Notes under the pieces: model-generated
Databases searched by the model: none
What the model was told of the DNA's origin: nothing
The model's input: the letters and a program-made list of their open reading frames with translations, nothing else
Translations under genes and position numbers: made by a program
Shown: positions 1 to 13,804 of the stretch, in pieces
How positions within the stretch are numbered: position 1 is the stretch's first letter
How the letters are laid out: each line of letters opens with the position of its first letter
Assembly: GCA_947179485.1 (NCBI GenBank)
Contig: OX359248.1
Coordinates: 3,737,501-3,801,500, forward strand
DNA length: 64,000 bases
Direction of reading: 5' to 3'
DNA from: Allacma fusca
Taxonomy: Eukaryota > Arthropoda > Collembola > Symphypleona > Sminthuridae

Positions 1-412
1 CTCCAAGGGCAGTGTCATCAGAAACGTGTCGAATTTTCACGCTTTAATGTTTTACAATTTTAAAGGGATTACAGGCGTATACGGAAAGTTGTGTTTGAGA
101 GATAGAAATGTAATAACGGCTCAGAGGCTAAGATGCAAAACCTGACTCTACTCTAATCCCAAGTCCAAACAATTCTCCATCTTTTTAGCGGACACTCTCA
201 GGATGATATAGGAATGTCACCCGCCGCTGTTATAATGTGTTAATAAGCTGTAAATGCCTTGATGAGGGAAGATACTATTTGTGCGGAAAAGAGGAGTAAG
301 CTTTTGTTTTGTGTTACGTGAGAAGATTGGATTTTCCAGTGAGCCGGAATTGATTTGATTGGTGGAGAGACTTTGATTGTCTTCTATATGGGGTGAGTTG
401 ATGACTCTGTGC

Positions 413-413
<1 letters not shown>

Positions 414-455
<42 letters not shown>
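414..455. repeat. (GT)n microsatellite
   Basis: About 21 uninterrupted GT units. The run is long enough to be length-polymorphic. Confidence 0.97.
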
Positions 456-456
<1 letters not shown>

Positions 457-961
457 AGAAAGAAGGGACGCCTCAGAGATGCACACATATGTACATATGT
501 ATCTGTCCTATATTTACATGAGTGTAGAGGGAAAGGGCTGATGACTATAATCTGGAAGGAAAAAGGATTGTCAATCCGTCTCGTTTATAGATAGTCATTG
601 AAGGGAGCCGGGCCGTGTGAGAGAGGGAAAAAGGGTTAAGAAGGTGAACGTGAAGATTTTAATTAGACAAGTTTTTCGAGAGTGTTCTCGTGTGAAGAGT
701 GTGGAAAATTGCAAAGTTTTTTTTCTCATTACGGGGACGGAGGGCGGGCAGGGAGGACGGGGATTTCGGAAGAGTTCCTCCAACCCAAATGGTTTCCCAG
801 CGCTTGATTTAGCAGAGTCAACAGAAATTAGCATTTTATTGCCTTATATAAGCACTCGTTTGTGTGTAAACTGCCCTTTAGACAAAGTGGAATTAAAAGA
901 GACTGCCCTTTGATGTCAACTAACTCAATATTTGACTCGAGCGTCTCCTCTCCGTCAAACT

Positions 962-970
962 TCTCTCTCT

Positions 971-1038
<68 letters not shown>
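962..1038. repeat. (CT)n microsatellite
   Basis: A nearly pure CT run of about 75 bp, with one TTTT interruption near its left end. It generates spurious Ser-Leu and Arg-Glu open frames on the two strands. Confidence 0.97.
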
Positions 1039-1040
<2 letters not shown>

Positions 1041-2522
1041 CAGATCCACTCCCATAGCTTCAGAGAGTCAGAGTACATTTTATAGCAGGGAGGTTTCCTT
1101 CCATAGGCTGCTCTCCGTCGGAGGTTATATATAAAGTAAAGGGAGCTTCCCAACAAAATCTTCCCTCCTTTTCTCTCTTTCGACTTGGTAATATTAACTC
1201 AAGTGAACAGAAATATACGCTCTCCTATCAAAATCAACCAACCGGACTCTCACAGATAAACTTCATTTCCAGCCGACTCAACCATCCATAAGCAATAACC
1301 ATTCCCTCGCTCCTTCCTTCATCTCTGTCTTTTGGCTTCCCTCAAACTTGGACAAATCCTATTATTAACCAGTCTTTTATAATCCAGGAGTATGCACTCC
1401 CTCGTGTCAACCTTGCCGGGAGTAAATACTCATGCAAATCCATACATTCTTAAGTCATTAAAAAAGGAGTTCCACAACCTTAGTCTCAATTTGAGGACCT
1501 TTTTGCCCCCATGAAATAATGGAGAGCTGTAATCCCTCTTCCAGAGGATCTCCTCAGTTTTTTGAGCAAATTATGAGAAATGAGAGTGGGATTTATATTT
1601 GAGAAATTGAATTTTTTTTTGTAGGAAATCTCGCGGATGAAACTTTGTACGTTTAATTTACTTCCTATGTCCATACATTCTCACACTAAGGATCCTTAGC
1701 TTATGAATCATTCATCAATTGACCAACAATTAATTAATTACTACTACTGCAAATAATTATCGGCATAGCGTAGAGATTTTCCATCATGCAAGATTACAGT
1801 ATTAGATAAACAATATTCCTTTATCTCAACAATTTAATTTAGTTAGCATCCCCGTCCATCCATGCATGTGTGTAAGGAGTAGTGTGTAGTAATGCATAGA
1901 GATTACCTTATTTAATTGTATTTAATTCCATACACATGTCATAGTACATCATAATATTAATTTAGTCACAAATGTTTTTTTTAAAAAACTAAAAAAAAAA
2001 AAATCAGACGAAAATAAAAGGTGAATTTTTTTCGTAATATGTAATTATTATAGATACTAAGGACCGAGGAGGGAACTACGGCGGGAGAGGTAACAAATAA
2101 TCCGACTAAAGTGTAAAGACTAATGGGAACTTTTGTACATCATATTTTAATAATTAATTATATACAAACCCGGAGAAAGTTACAGCACGAGCCATATTAT
2201 TAGAAATATTCCAGCTTTGACAAGCACATCTCACACCCGGAACCTCTACAGTAGAACTTTGTCAACAATAATTAAAAAATTGAAGTAACCAAAAGCGAAA
2301 TGAATTCCTACACTGATATGGTATTTACAGACTAATATAAGTAATTATATATCTATTGATAATGTAAGTATACATAATCCATTGGGGTGTAGATAGTGGA
2401 ACGACGCAAGGTGTATGTTACTGGGCGAAGGGTATTTTTGTAATCTATAATATTATGCATGTGACCTGTACATAAACCAATAACTGTCTACACATTGGAA
2501 ACTATACAAATAAAAAAAAAAT

Positions 2523-2962
2523 TCAATTGATTTGTATGCCTTTTGATATGGACTCAAGATGCTCTTTAGCCTTGAGTCGGAGGGAAGTAATACTGGTCGT
2601 CCGGCCCATCATATCTCCAGGAGAGACACTTGGACTGGGGTTGAGATGAGAGGCGGATGAGACCTTGAGAGCATTGTTCCGAGCATCCATTAAATTCGAC
2701 TGGTGATGATGGGCTTGGAGGAGGGAGGCGGCGGAGGTTGGCGGGGTCAAGTAGCTGGGATAGCAGGTCTGAGGATGAGCCAGGAAGCCGGGGAGTGCGT
2801 GGGAGAGTGTCGAACCGAGGAGGGGGGAGGCGGCGAGCCAAGGGTCCATCAGGGACAGTGCGGTTTGGTTGGACGCCCCAAGGAGTCCGGCTGCTGCCAT
2901 GGCGGCTTGATTTGCAGACGACGTCACTGGGTTCCGTCCTAATGCTGAGAGGGGGTAATCAC
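2523..2962 (-). CDS. Rx: Rx exon 4: Rx C-terminal motif and OAR domain
   Basis: Last coding exon, with acceptor TTTCAG at 2963-2964 and stop TGA at 2525-2523. It is Ala/Leu/Ser/Pro-rich and carries [22 protein letters not shown] and the OAR tail ending in KGIQIN. OAR tails are known to modulate transactivation in paired-class factors. The intron before it (2963-3491) shows no other feature. Confidence 0.95.
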
Positions 2963-5900
2963 CTGAAAGGAATTATCGTATTTAGTCCCCTCAAAATTAA
3001 TTTACAAATCTGTAATAAACATCACTACAAAAAAATAACATAGCAATCATAACTATTGGACAATCCCCTCACTGGACAGGGGACATAAAGTCACTAATGT
3101 CTAACAACTGTCCCATTAATTCCGACAGGTCAGTGTCAATGCTTAATTATCAAAATTTCAAAAGGGAAAGTATCTCAGCAGAAACGAGCTGACACAAATA
3201 GAACACAAAATTGGAATAATTATTCCTGTCGGTCTTTTTATGATTTAAGAACCTACTTCCCAATTTGTAATAATATTGTCGTATTGTAAACAATGGGATA
3301 AAATATAAGTACGAATATTTTTTTAAATCCTAAAGAATAATGGTTCCAGAATTGACACAACCCTGGGATCAAAAATGTGATTAAAAAGAATCAGACTAGA
3401 TGGGACAACGGACATGACCAACCTTGGAGAAACCAGGAGACGCAATCAGATTTAAAATCATGAAGACTGATAAAGTGGTCCGAGTCCTTACCTAATCCCA
3501 GTCTGGCAGCTTCCATTTTCTCCTGCCGACGCCATTTGGCACGCCTATTTTGAAACCACACCTGGAATTTGGAACAAGGAAAAAGTGAATTAAATTACGG
3601 CCCAATGTTGTTTCAATAGACTCCTGTTGTATAAAAAGAGAAAGCCCTGAGCCGTGGAGCGGGTATAGGGAGACTATAGTCCTATCCCCAACTCATGTCA
3701 TTATATACGGACCCAAGTGTGTGTTGGAAGACATTGGTGGAGATAGAGATAGAGAGAGAGAGAGAGAGAGAGAGGAGAGGTAAATGGAAGAAAGTGGCGG
3801 AAAGCAGAGATAACAATGAGAGAAAATTGAATAAGAGTTGGGGAAGCAGGAAAGGAAAATGATGGGAGCGTGGAAGAGGAGAGGTTGAGTCTGGAGAGAC
3901 CCTCTGTATAAGGGACTCCCTAACATACATACATACATAGTAGGTATAGGTAGCAGGAGCTACACGGGGCAGGCTTTATCGAAAAAGCAAGGAGAAAGTT
4001 ATTAGATTTGTTCGAATTTGATGGGATGCTGTGTGTCACTAAAGCGTAGATGAGAGCGCCATTAGGTACTTGATCGAGTCCAAGAATAGCGTTAAATTGT
4101 CAATTAACGTATCAGTTCAAAATCAATTTAGTCCCTTTTTTTCCCTCCGCACTATAATCGACCAGCCCCCGTACACTAACACTGTCCTAACTTAGAAAAT
4201 ACACTCGACATACTGTACCCTCAAAAATACTCGGAGTCTAGCCTTCAATAACTTCTTCTTCAATGTGCTCTCATAGTACACTTGTACATATTACCTCCCA
4301 CACACACACACACGCCATACATATCAGTAATTACATCCGTACATACGTCCATACATACATCCCACCATACATCAATAAGAACATTCAAAGTCCTCAAATT
4401 TTTCTGACATGTCTTTTATAGAAACACTGTTTGATCACAAGGATGGAATTACAGCATCTTACTCCACTTAGTACATATTGCCGGCTAAGAGCCACCAGTG
4501 AGTATTTCCAAAGTCTAAAATAGATGACTTTTTCCCCTGAAGTTCCACAGCATCAAGCTGTTCCTTCGTGGTTACCTTTGAAAACCCATAGAACTACCAT
4601 TTTACAAATTTTAAAGATTTCAAAATATCCACGTGACAATTTTAATCTCTTTACTATTTTTTTAAGAGCTGTAATTTTGTTCCCTATCCTTCCTACCTTT
4701 CACATGCTTTATAAATTTTTTCTAAAAACCATGGTTGTAAATATTGAGTTTTGCTTCTTAGCTGATTATGTATGTAGATACATGGAGAGGTTTATTCGGG
4801 AGGAGTGTAAACTTTGGCTGAGAGTAAACTCTGCAGTAACCTTGTACTGGGTATGGAGTGTCCTTATGGATGAAGAATATCTATGTTTATACTTATAGGT
4901 GTGGCTGTATAAGGTAGGGGGAAAGTAAGTACGGAAGAAAATTACATTGCAAAAAAATATGATGAGAGAGAGAGAGAGGTTGGAAAAGAAAGCGTATTGG
5001 ATGAAGTAATTTCCTCATGCCATTCTTTCTTGCCTCGTCCTCCTCCACCACTATAAGACCACCATTACCAACATCCTCCACACAGGGATCCCTCCAAGAG
5101 TAACAACTCTCCGTAAGAGACGACTTCCCTGACTCCATGTACGAGATTAAGTATAGACCAGAATTTTATATACGAGAGTACAGAAGAGTAGTAGTCAAAA
5201 GTGGAGAAAGTTACGCTCTCGGATCTCCTCTCAAGTTCCTCAAGTCATACATACAATGTACATATATACAGGAGCCAGGGACATACAGAATTTACACTCC
5301 CCGACCATTAAATACCCTCACAAGTTAAACTTTGAGTAAGCCACAAAATTCAACGTGAATGGCAACTTAATTGCACTCTATTGTAGCTCACCCTGAGAAA
5401 GCTCCAGGTCTCCTCTCGTCAAGTACCTCAAAAGTGCTCCTCACACAAGATTAGATTTAAAACTTAAATAGAAAATTTGTAGAAAAAGCAGTCCTTTCTT
5501 CTCATCTCTTCCCTCACTCTTCCAAGTCCCTCCGACACACACACACACACACACACATACACACACACACACACTCACAGTCTCTCAAAACCCAAACTTT
5601 TCCACTTTCCATTTTAAATTGACTTTTGATTTCTCACCACGCCTCCTTCCACACTTTTCGCTCCAATTAAATTTCCTCAAACGACCAAACTAATTTATCT
5701 TCATCTACCCCACATCACTTCCAAGTCATTCTCTCACATTTATAAGGATACAGAAGTATACCAACAGTATCCTCTTTTAACTCTATCCTCCCGCTCTCTC
5801 TCTCTCTCTCTCCTCCAGCTCTATTCAGGCTCTGAGGAGTGAGGCATCTAATTAATTATTTTAACTTCTCCTGAGGAGCAGTTTAGCACAATTAATAAAT

Positions 5901-8900
5901 TGCCTACTTACGTAATCCAGTCTCAGATCAAATTACTCCAGATCCTCCACTATTCTCTAATCTCTAGTGTCCGCAGACACAATGCTCATTTCCTTTTTAT
6001 ATTTTACAGTATACACACACTTGCTCTACTTCCAAGCTCCGGGACCTTCAATGTATACGGGATTTGTGCGGGGATCAAAATACCTTTTCTTTATCATGAC
6101 CCAGCTAATTTGGGCTTTGGTGATTGAAGCTCACCCTTTCTTCCTATTCTATGAGGACTTGGACATGAGCTGTATGAAAAATAATAATAATTGATGGCCG
6201 AGAGTAATAAAAGCCTTTGTAATTGTAAACCTTTGATTTACACGGTGAGAGTTGAGATAGAGGGAAGAATGGGCTTCCTCCATTTCCTAACCTTCCCTTT
6301 GAGAAAAATGACCCGGTAAAGTTCTCCTTTGATCACATCCTTAAATAAGCTTCATTCATCAAATAATCGGCCTATTTAAAAATGATACCTTCCCATAACT
6401 ATACAGATACGCGATCCAACTGATTTTGATGGCTCGACTCAACTGAGTAAGTGTGTGTGTGTGTGTGCTTCTGTCGTAATTGAAAAGGGTAGATCATTTG
6501 GGACAAATTCAAATCCCCACGTGGTTAATTATACAAATTCCCTAAAGGGTTGTTCAATACACGATAATATGTTTTTCTATGATGTGTGTGGTTTCTAAGG
6601 TTATATTATTTATAGATGAAAACTTGCTTATGTATATAACAGAAACGGGAGGTATGATATATATTTAGAGAGAGAGAGAGAGAGAGAGAGACGTTGAAAA
6701 ACAGAAGCCAAGGATTTTGAAGAGATTCCCTTCATCTGCCCTCTTTATATTTCCCTCCTGTTGGTTAAGTAGAAGAAAAGCAAGAGCAGCATCAGCATAT
6801 CAATTTTTTATTTGAATATAGATTGGGTTGGGCTGAGTCCTGACAGACTTCGTCCTCCTCCGTAGTGGGAGGTTTTTGATTTTGAGAAATCCAATTTCCG
6901 TTTTCTATTTTCCTCAAATCCTCTCCATGTTCCATCCCTTTTCGGGAATCAGTTGGGCAAGTACCATTAAGTGTGTACACTCCGTACATACTCCGTACAA
7001 TGACAGGGCTATAGACGACCCAGGAAGCCAAAACCAACAAGTTGAGTTGGTCTCTTACATACGTATGACTACAAGACAAGCCCATTTAGTTCTGCCTGTA
7101 ACTTACTATGACATTATATACATAGGTACTGTATGTACATAGTTAGGAGAGTGGGGTTCCCATGTTTTTATACTACGATAGAAAATATATTGAGGACATG
7201 TTCCAAGACAACCCTTCAAATGATATTTCGAGTGGATACAGGGACACGGAAGTTTCCACGCTCCAAATCCGATCACATCATAAATTACAGTGTAATTCAA
7301 TAACGAATTAAATAAACAAAGCTATATAATGGAGATCAAGTTTTGTCAACATTACCAATCCCTCTCTCACTCTTTTTCAAGGAACGACATGAGTCGGACA
7401 GTTGAGACTACCATCAGCTCAGAAAGGCTGGATTTGTTCCAAGTTGGAGTGTTCAAATGATTATTGCATACATGAAGATAGAAAAAGTTGAGCGTTTTTT
7501 TAAAAACTGAGGTTACAAGTCCTAACACCGTATCTTGTTACTCACTCTTTAAGCCTGACAGAAGAATGCTCTTTGAGTTGCTCAGGAGTTATTGTAACGG
7601 GGGGAAGAGGAAGAAAGAGGTTCCAAGAAAGAAGAAGGTGCGACCACTTTACGTAATACACTGACATTTTTAACAGACAGATTAGATAGACAGATATAGT
7701 TTCAAGAAATATAAATGTAATCCATTGAGGGGAATACTGGGAAACGTAAGCATTTAAATGGAGTCTCGCTCTGCTGGCTCTACTTATTTTTTTTATTATT
7801 ATTATTATAACACACTCTCACCAAAACCAATTACATACTCTTCAGTGATTCCCACCTTGTACAATTAAAGGTAAGAGCATATACTTACACCTATTTATAC
7901 AGAATTGTAAATACACACATCCAAGACAGACTCCCCCTACTATATATGCAGGGAAAGAAGAACGAAGAACAAGTTCCTGAACATGGTGTTCTACAAGGGA
8001 AGAACATTTGTTAATTTGTCTGTTTTTGTTACAGCAAGCGTAATCGGATCAAAGGAATGAATCAATTATCACTGATGGTCTGACAATGTGAGTTGAATAC
8101 AACATTATTTTTTTCCTCCGCCCCTCATCATACCTCCTCTCCTTCAACAGACCCTAAAACTTACGTCTTCCTTCCCGAGCACTCAATTTAAGAATCGTAT
8201 CCTCCTACCCTTTCACAGCTCCCCCGAACACTCCATATATGATTTCATATACATAAATACTCAATCATACAATTTATATTGTCCAGAAACATCAACCAAC
8301 AAGGTGTACACAATTCAAAGGATAAATTAAGTACAAGGCTTTGGGTGCTCGAGGCAGGAGGAGGAAGACTTGACTGACCTTTGAAGCTGGCCATGTACAA
8401 TTTTATATGGAATTATAAGTATACAGTCAACCCTCGCTGTAAGAGTCTCTAGAGTTCTGTTTACGTCAGTGTTACATTTTGTTTTGTATGCACATATGTA
8501 TCTACATAATATTAGAGAAGTGTTACTTTTACGAGATTTATTTTGTTCTTTTTGGAGAGGTTCGAAAAAATAAAGCGTACTGTAGAGATGTAATTGAAAA
8601 AAAAATCTGAGCACATGAGAGCAATTGGAAAGTTGGGAAAGATATCTTCATGGTTATCTTAAGAAATGGCTCAGAGCTGCGGGGATCTCAGACTTGGGTC
8701 TGAGAAGGTACACATGAGAGTGAGATGTTATTCGCAGGGCAGGACTACATACAATGATTTCGTCTGGGCCTGTGTGTACAAATACAAGGGGAGAGGTGTA
8801 TTGTGGAGGCTGCACTTCGCAATGGACTTTAATGGCTAAATGGGGTTGATGGATGGATGGACGGCTTGAGAACAAGAGGAAGACAATGATGTGAAAATTG

Positions 8901-11900
8901 AGTTTTAAAGATCAATAATCGAGTCCATTATGTAGTTAATTGAGACCTGTCTCATTTATCACGCTTTTCATCTTGCTCGGGAGTCAGACAGTTGTAAATT
9001 TTAAGTGGTTGCATGCGACCAGTAGTGGCCACCGTGCACTCACTCGTCCTCCTATACGGAGGCCCTCCATCCGACAATGTACTCGTACATACACAGTCCT
9101 TACTACCAGTAGTGTGTTACAGCAGTCATGGAAAGTAATTTACTTATAAACGCTAACAAATTAATATTATGGGCTGAGTGTATACTTTGGTACATGGTTC
9201 AAGTACCGACGTTTCCCCACATCTTGGCCACATCTACTAGCCCCATGTACACTCATGCACTTGTCAGACCCTGTCTCACCTATGTGCACCAGAGTATTTA
9301 CAGGTAATTACTCACTACTCTAGCAAAATATGTGGACTTGAGTAGTTGAGGGAGATTCCTTCACAGTAGTAATAAGGCTATGAGTTATAGCTGTATAAGT
9401 ATGCTCAAGCTCCCCCATAGATGCACATGTGTACGTACATATGTACACACTGGGAGCAAATAAGAGCCCCACATTATTGCTCGCACTCTCAGGTCATGTT
9501 TTGCTTACGAAATAGTTATCTTCATCTTGGAGTCAGTTGCTTTTTCCTCAAGACTCTCCCTCCAGCCTTCATGTACATACACTTACTATTACTGTAATCA
9601 TAAAAGGTTTTTTTTGACTAACAATTCCTTTTAATTACGTGCATACAAACACTTTTCCTCTTTATTCACACATAGCCTCACGAACGTATAATTATACATT
9701 CATATACATATGCGCTCTCCCCCTATTATGTTACTATATATTTCTACAATATATCTACTAATTGTACATTGCACTGTAAGGGGGATGAGAAGGAAATGCT
9801 CAAGGTACATTTTATAACTAAATGCCACAAACAAGTGTTTTAATGAATGAAAAGATGCCCGCAATTTTGAATCTTTTTTTTTTGAATTGTGAATTTTAAG
9901 TGTGAAATTTTAAGATATTATCCTTTGCTTTTGAGCTGAGTCCCATGTACGTGCTCATCTTGGCTTTTTACAGTGTTGGCCCTATGGTGTGATTAGTGTG
10001 TGCACAAAAGAGCCAAAGCATATTTACACCGTGGTGCTCTCTTCATAGATAAAAAAATTGAGAGGAACAACTAGTATACTGTAGTTCCATAGTTATTAAC
10101 TAAACCAGGGTTTAAAGGATTTATGTATGTAAAGTTAATTGTGGAATTCACAATGGACTATTCAATTTGATTGTAGGAGCGAATGCCCTCAGGGGATTTT
10201 CGTTCCTGTCTTCGCACACTCACAACCGCATGTCCAAGACTATGACTTCATCAGGGAGTGAGGTGCGCTGATTGAATTTCAAAGTCTGGTCTTTGCATTA
10301 AAAGTTTTGGAGCCTGCAACTACTGTATGTACAGCAGCCGAAATATAAAAAAAACGAGGCATCTGACTGAGGGATAAAAAAACTATTAAGTTGTAAGCCT
10401 CTGTGATATCTCTTGATCAGGAGCATTCTCAACTACTCCCATGCAAGTACATATGTCTGGTTGGATGATAGTAAAAAAAACAATTGAGTGCAAATTAAAA
10501 CTTAAGTCAACCTTCAACTTTTACGATTAGCTGATTTAAATCAGTCCATCTCCTAATTCTTTATCTAATTTCCTTGACCATTCCATCTTCTGTTAAATAA
10601 TAATTCTTTATCTAATTTTTTTCATTCCTCTCCATCTCTGTCTTAGGGAAAAAAAAATGCTGGGACGATGACGAGCACCCATTTCTACATTTGCATTATA
10701 GTCCTGACAATAACTCAATATCGGACGTGACGCCATGCACCTCTTCCCTTGTCAGTTAATGCATCTTGAGAAATTAGATGGGAGACATAAACACACGTGT
10801 GAGAAAAACTGCTATTAGAATTGAGTCCAATGGAAATTAAATCCCCCTTCCTGCTCCACACTTTTAGCAATTACCAATTACTCAAAAATTGACAGTTGTA
10901 GGGAGTTGTGCCTTGAAGCTCTTGCAATTATTATTATTATTATTATTATTATTATTGTGAATGTTAAAATCCTTGGAGGATTTTCATTTCCAATCTTTAC
11001 AATTTTTAATCCTCCCTTATGACATATTAATATTTATTTTCTACAATAATTAAATGTCATATCAGCACTACCGGGGAAAATTACATCAAATCTTATCAGC
11101 CAATTATGGGATAGAAACTCCCGAAGGCCCGTTAGCTTTCCAAGGGAATGGGAGTAGTGTGTAACAGAAATGATATTAAAGGAAGACACGTGTGTGTAGG
11201 AATATGACCTTCCAGCCTGTAGCCCGATTGAAAAATAATTTTTTTCCTCCCCCTGAGCAGAGTGACGGATATAAGAGCGAGAGAGAAGAAATTTCGACAG
11301 ATCGGTTAGGAAATCAGAAAATAAGGATGGTGATATAGCATAATAGCCTTTTTACAACAAGTCCGCCACGACAGATCAATGCCATTAGAAAAGGTAGGAC
11401 CAATGGACAGACAGACGTAGGAAATCCATGTGTACAGAAGGCTCTTAATGTGTTCCCGCCTACCTTTCAACCGGAGCTCTTTAATTATAATCTATTAGGG
11501 CAATTAGAGCTCGGATGAAAAGGACCGGTAGCTAAATGGGAGGAAAACTGCTAGACTCTCCAGGTCGTCTTCCCGTCCCCCTTTTCCCGAAGTGAATTGG
11601 ACGCAATCTCCCTCTCACATCGGCTCATCGTCAGCACCAACCAACAACAACTTGATCGAACACCGTTCCTCTCTCACTCTTTTCCCATCTTTATTTCGTC
11701 CTCTCTCACTCTCTCTCACTCTCTCTCACTCTCTTGTATTACTTTAACATCTCTCAGCCCATTGCTTAACAGTAGTATACCTAAAGCTGCCAAAACATAA
11801 GAGCCTCTAGCCCGATGTTGATGGAGATGACACAAGGAAAAAATCCAGTCCGAGCTTCATTATACAAACTCTCTAAGTACATTTGGTAATGCAGACTTGA

Positions 11901-13763
11901 AGAGTGGATCCGCTTTGCCAAAAATCTCCCGCAGACATAAACACTGAGCGTTCCAGCCATTCAAGTTTTTTTTTGTCTGATCCTTTGAGCTGATAGGAAC
12001 TGAAAGTTTTCACTGAGTCCCATCCCCAGCCTACTACAAATATCCTTCATACTACGCCATTCTTATTATTATATCTCCCATAAGTCCAGCACCACCTCCA
12101 TTGAATTCCTTTTGATAATCCACTCCACAAGAGATTAATTGTGAGGCAGTACTAAAAATAAACTGTCCCAATGTGTATAGATACACGAATGCTGAGTGGT
12201 ATAGTCTCCCCAGAAGAGCTACCCCATTGAAGTTGTCTAATCTGCATTGAGTTATCCCAACAAACAGGGATGTCATTACCATAAATTCCCTTTTGTCTTT
12301 TTGAGATTCGGACGAAAGGAGGAGAAAAATGAGCGGAGTTAGAAAGTTCCTTTCTACAAACACCGACGACACGACACTCTCTGTACAAAGAACTTGTGTG
12401 AATAGTGTCTTGGATCTGAGGCTTGAGGAAGGATCTGGGAAGTATAAGCGTATTAGATTTCATTAGCCCAGCCTTTGTAAAGAATTTTGAGTCGGGCACG
12501 TATCCTTGAGTAATTACCTGTATAATAACAAGGAAGTTAATTGCGGTGAGGTTTCTTCCTAAACGATCATCTTCCGACCCAAAAAACCCTCTCAGGATAT
12601 ATGAAGCTACTTGATATATCTTGGCTATCTACTATGACATATCTATATGTTATCATTTCCATGGTCCTCTGTACATAGAGGAAGGTTCAGTAGACTCCTG
12701 GAGTTGATATCTGAGGATCTACAATACCATATTTGAGTATCTACAGATAGATACCTTCAACTCGGATGCCGAGCATTGGTACGGTATAGGTTGAGGGTAT
12801 GAGTGCGGAGGAATCCCTTCCGAAAATACACTCACAAATCGGAGAGGTGTAAGGAATTGGAAAAATTGCTATCAGATTAGAGCCTTGTTGACAGTGTCAC
12901 TGGGAAGCGGGCCCTTACAATTAGCGTAGGTATAGGGAAGAGATTTGGACGAGCAGGAAGATAAGATCTGTACATAAACACATGGGATATATCTAGCTAT
13001 TTTATGGTAGTAATGCCTCTCTCCGCCATGGTAACCTAATACCCTTAGGATTAAGTAGCAGTGCGACTAGAGTACTTCATTTATGTACATAGGTTCCCCT
13101 CTTGTATAAAACGGTCAAGCCAAGCCGCCTTAACAAAAAGCTCTGATTCTGTGATGGAGTGTTTAGAAACTATATCAATGCTCCTTCGTTTCCACACATA
13201 ACAAATGAGTATCTATCTATGCATGTACGCCCATGTGTTTACTCCATCCTCTTAAAAGTGTATAATAATACTCCTCAACTCTCCGCTCCGAGTCCCTGGC
13301 AATCTTCTAATATTCTTCGCAGACAATAGGATTATAGTGCAAACTTGGCATGGGAATGGTGAGGTAAAAAGAAAATGGACAAGGCAAAGGTCGGGGATAG
13401 GAAAAAGGTATGAAGTTTTAGTACGAACTAAATATTACTCTCAGCGGTCCCTAGACTCACAGTCCTTGTTGTAGTAGCACGAGATGCTACAAACTTGTGC
13501 TGTATAGCATCATCCACATTTTAAATTCTGGGGAAGCATATGTAAAAACAGACAAGCATATGTGGGATGTTAGAAGTGAAGGAAGATGATGAAGTGAGCC
13601 CGTGGAGAGACACTTGAGTATATAAATGAAGTTATGGTTCTCGGGGAAATGAGAAAATGCCGAAGCACTCAAGTTTGATCTTTATCTTGATCAAGTGGTT
13701 CTCCTCTTTCTCAAACTTTTTATTTCGGGGATTGTGAAAAGGACACGCGCATACAAGAGAATG

Positions 13764-13804
<41 letters not shown>

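Larger units (their letters stand above)
1..2522. other. Region downstream of Rx; no gene seen
   Basis: AT-rich sequence 3' of the Rx stop codon on the minus strand. It contains a long GT run, a long CT run and poly-A/T tracts near 1980-2000 and 2510-2520. The open frames over the GT and CT runs are repeat artefacts (poly-Ser/Leu or Arg/Glu). The Rx 3' UTR must begin here, but I could not identify its poly(A) signal with confidence; the nearest minus-strand AATAAA I noticed is far away, near 836. Confidence 0.6.

Noticed and set aside
828..1156. Arg-Glu and Ser-Leu repeat open frames over the CT microsatellite
   Set aside because: The translation is just the dinucleotide repeat in two frames; there is no conserved sequence outside it. 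The same applies to frames near 3682-3938, 34523-34720 and 51910-52283.
12052..12499. Two overlapping minus-strand frames of about 106 and 115 codons in Rx intron 2
   Set aside because: No family resemblance and no splice context; expected by chance in 20 kb of intron.
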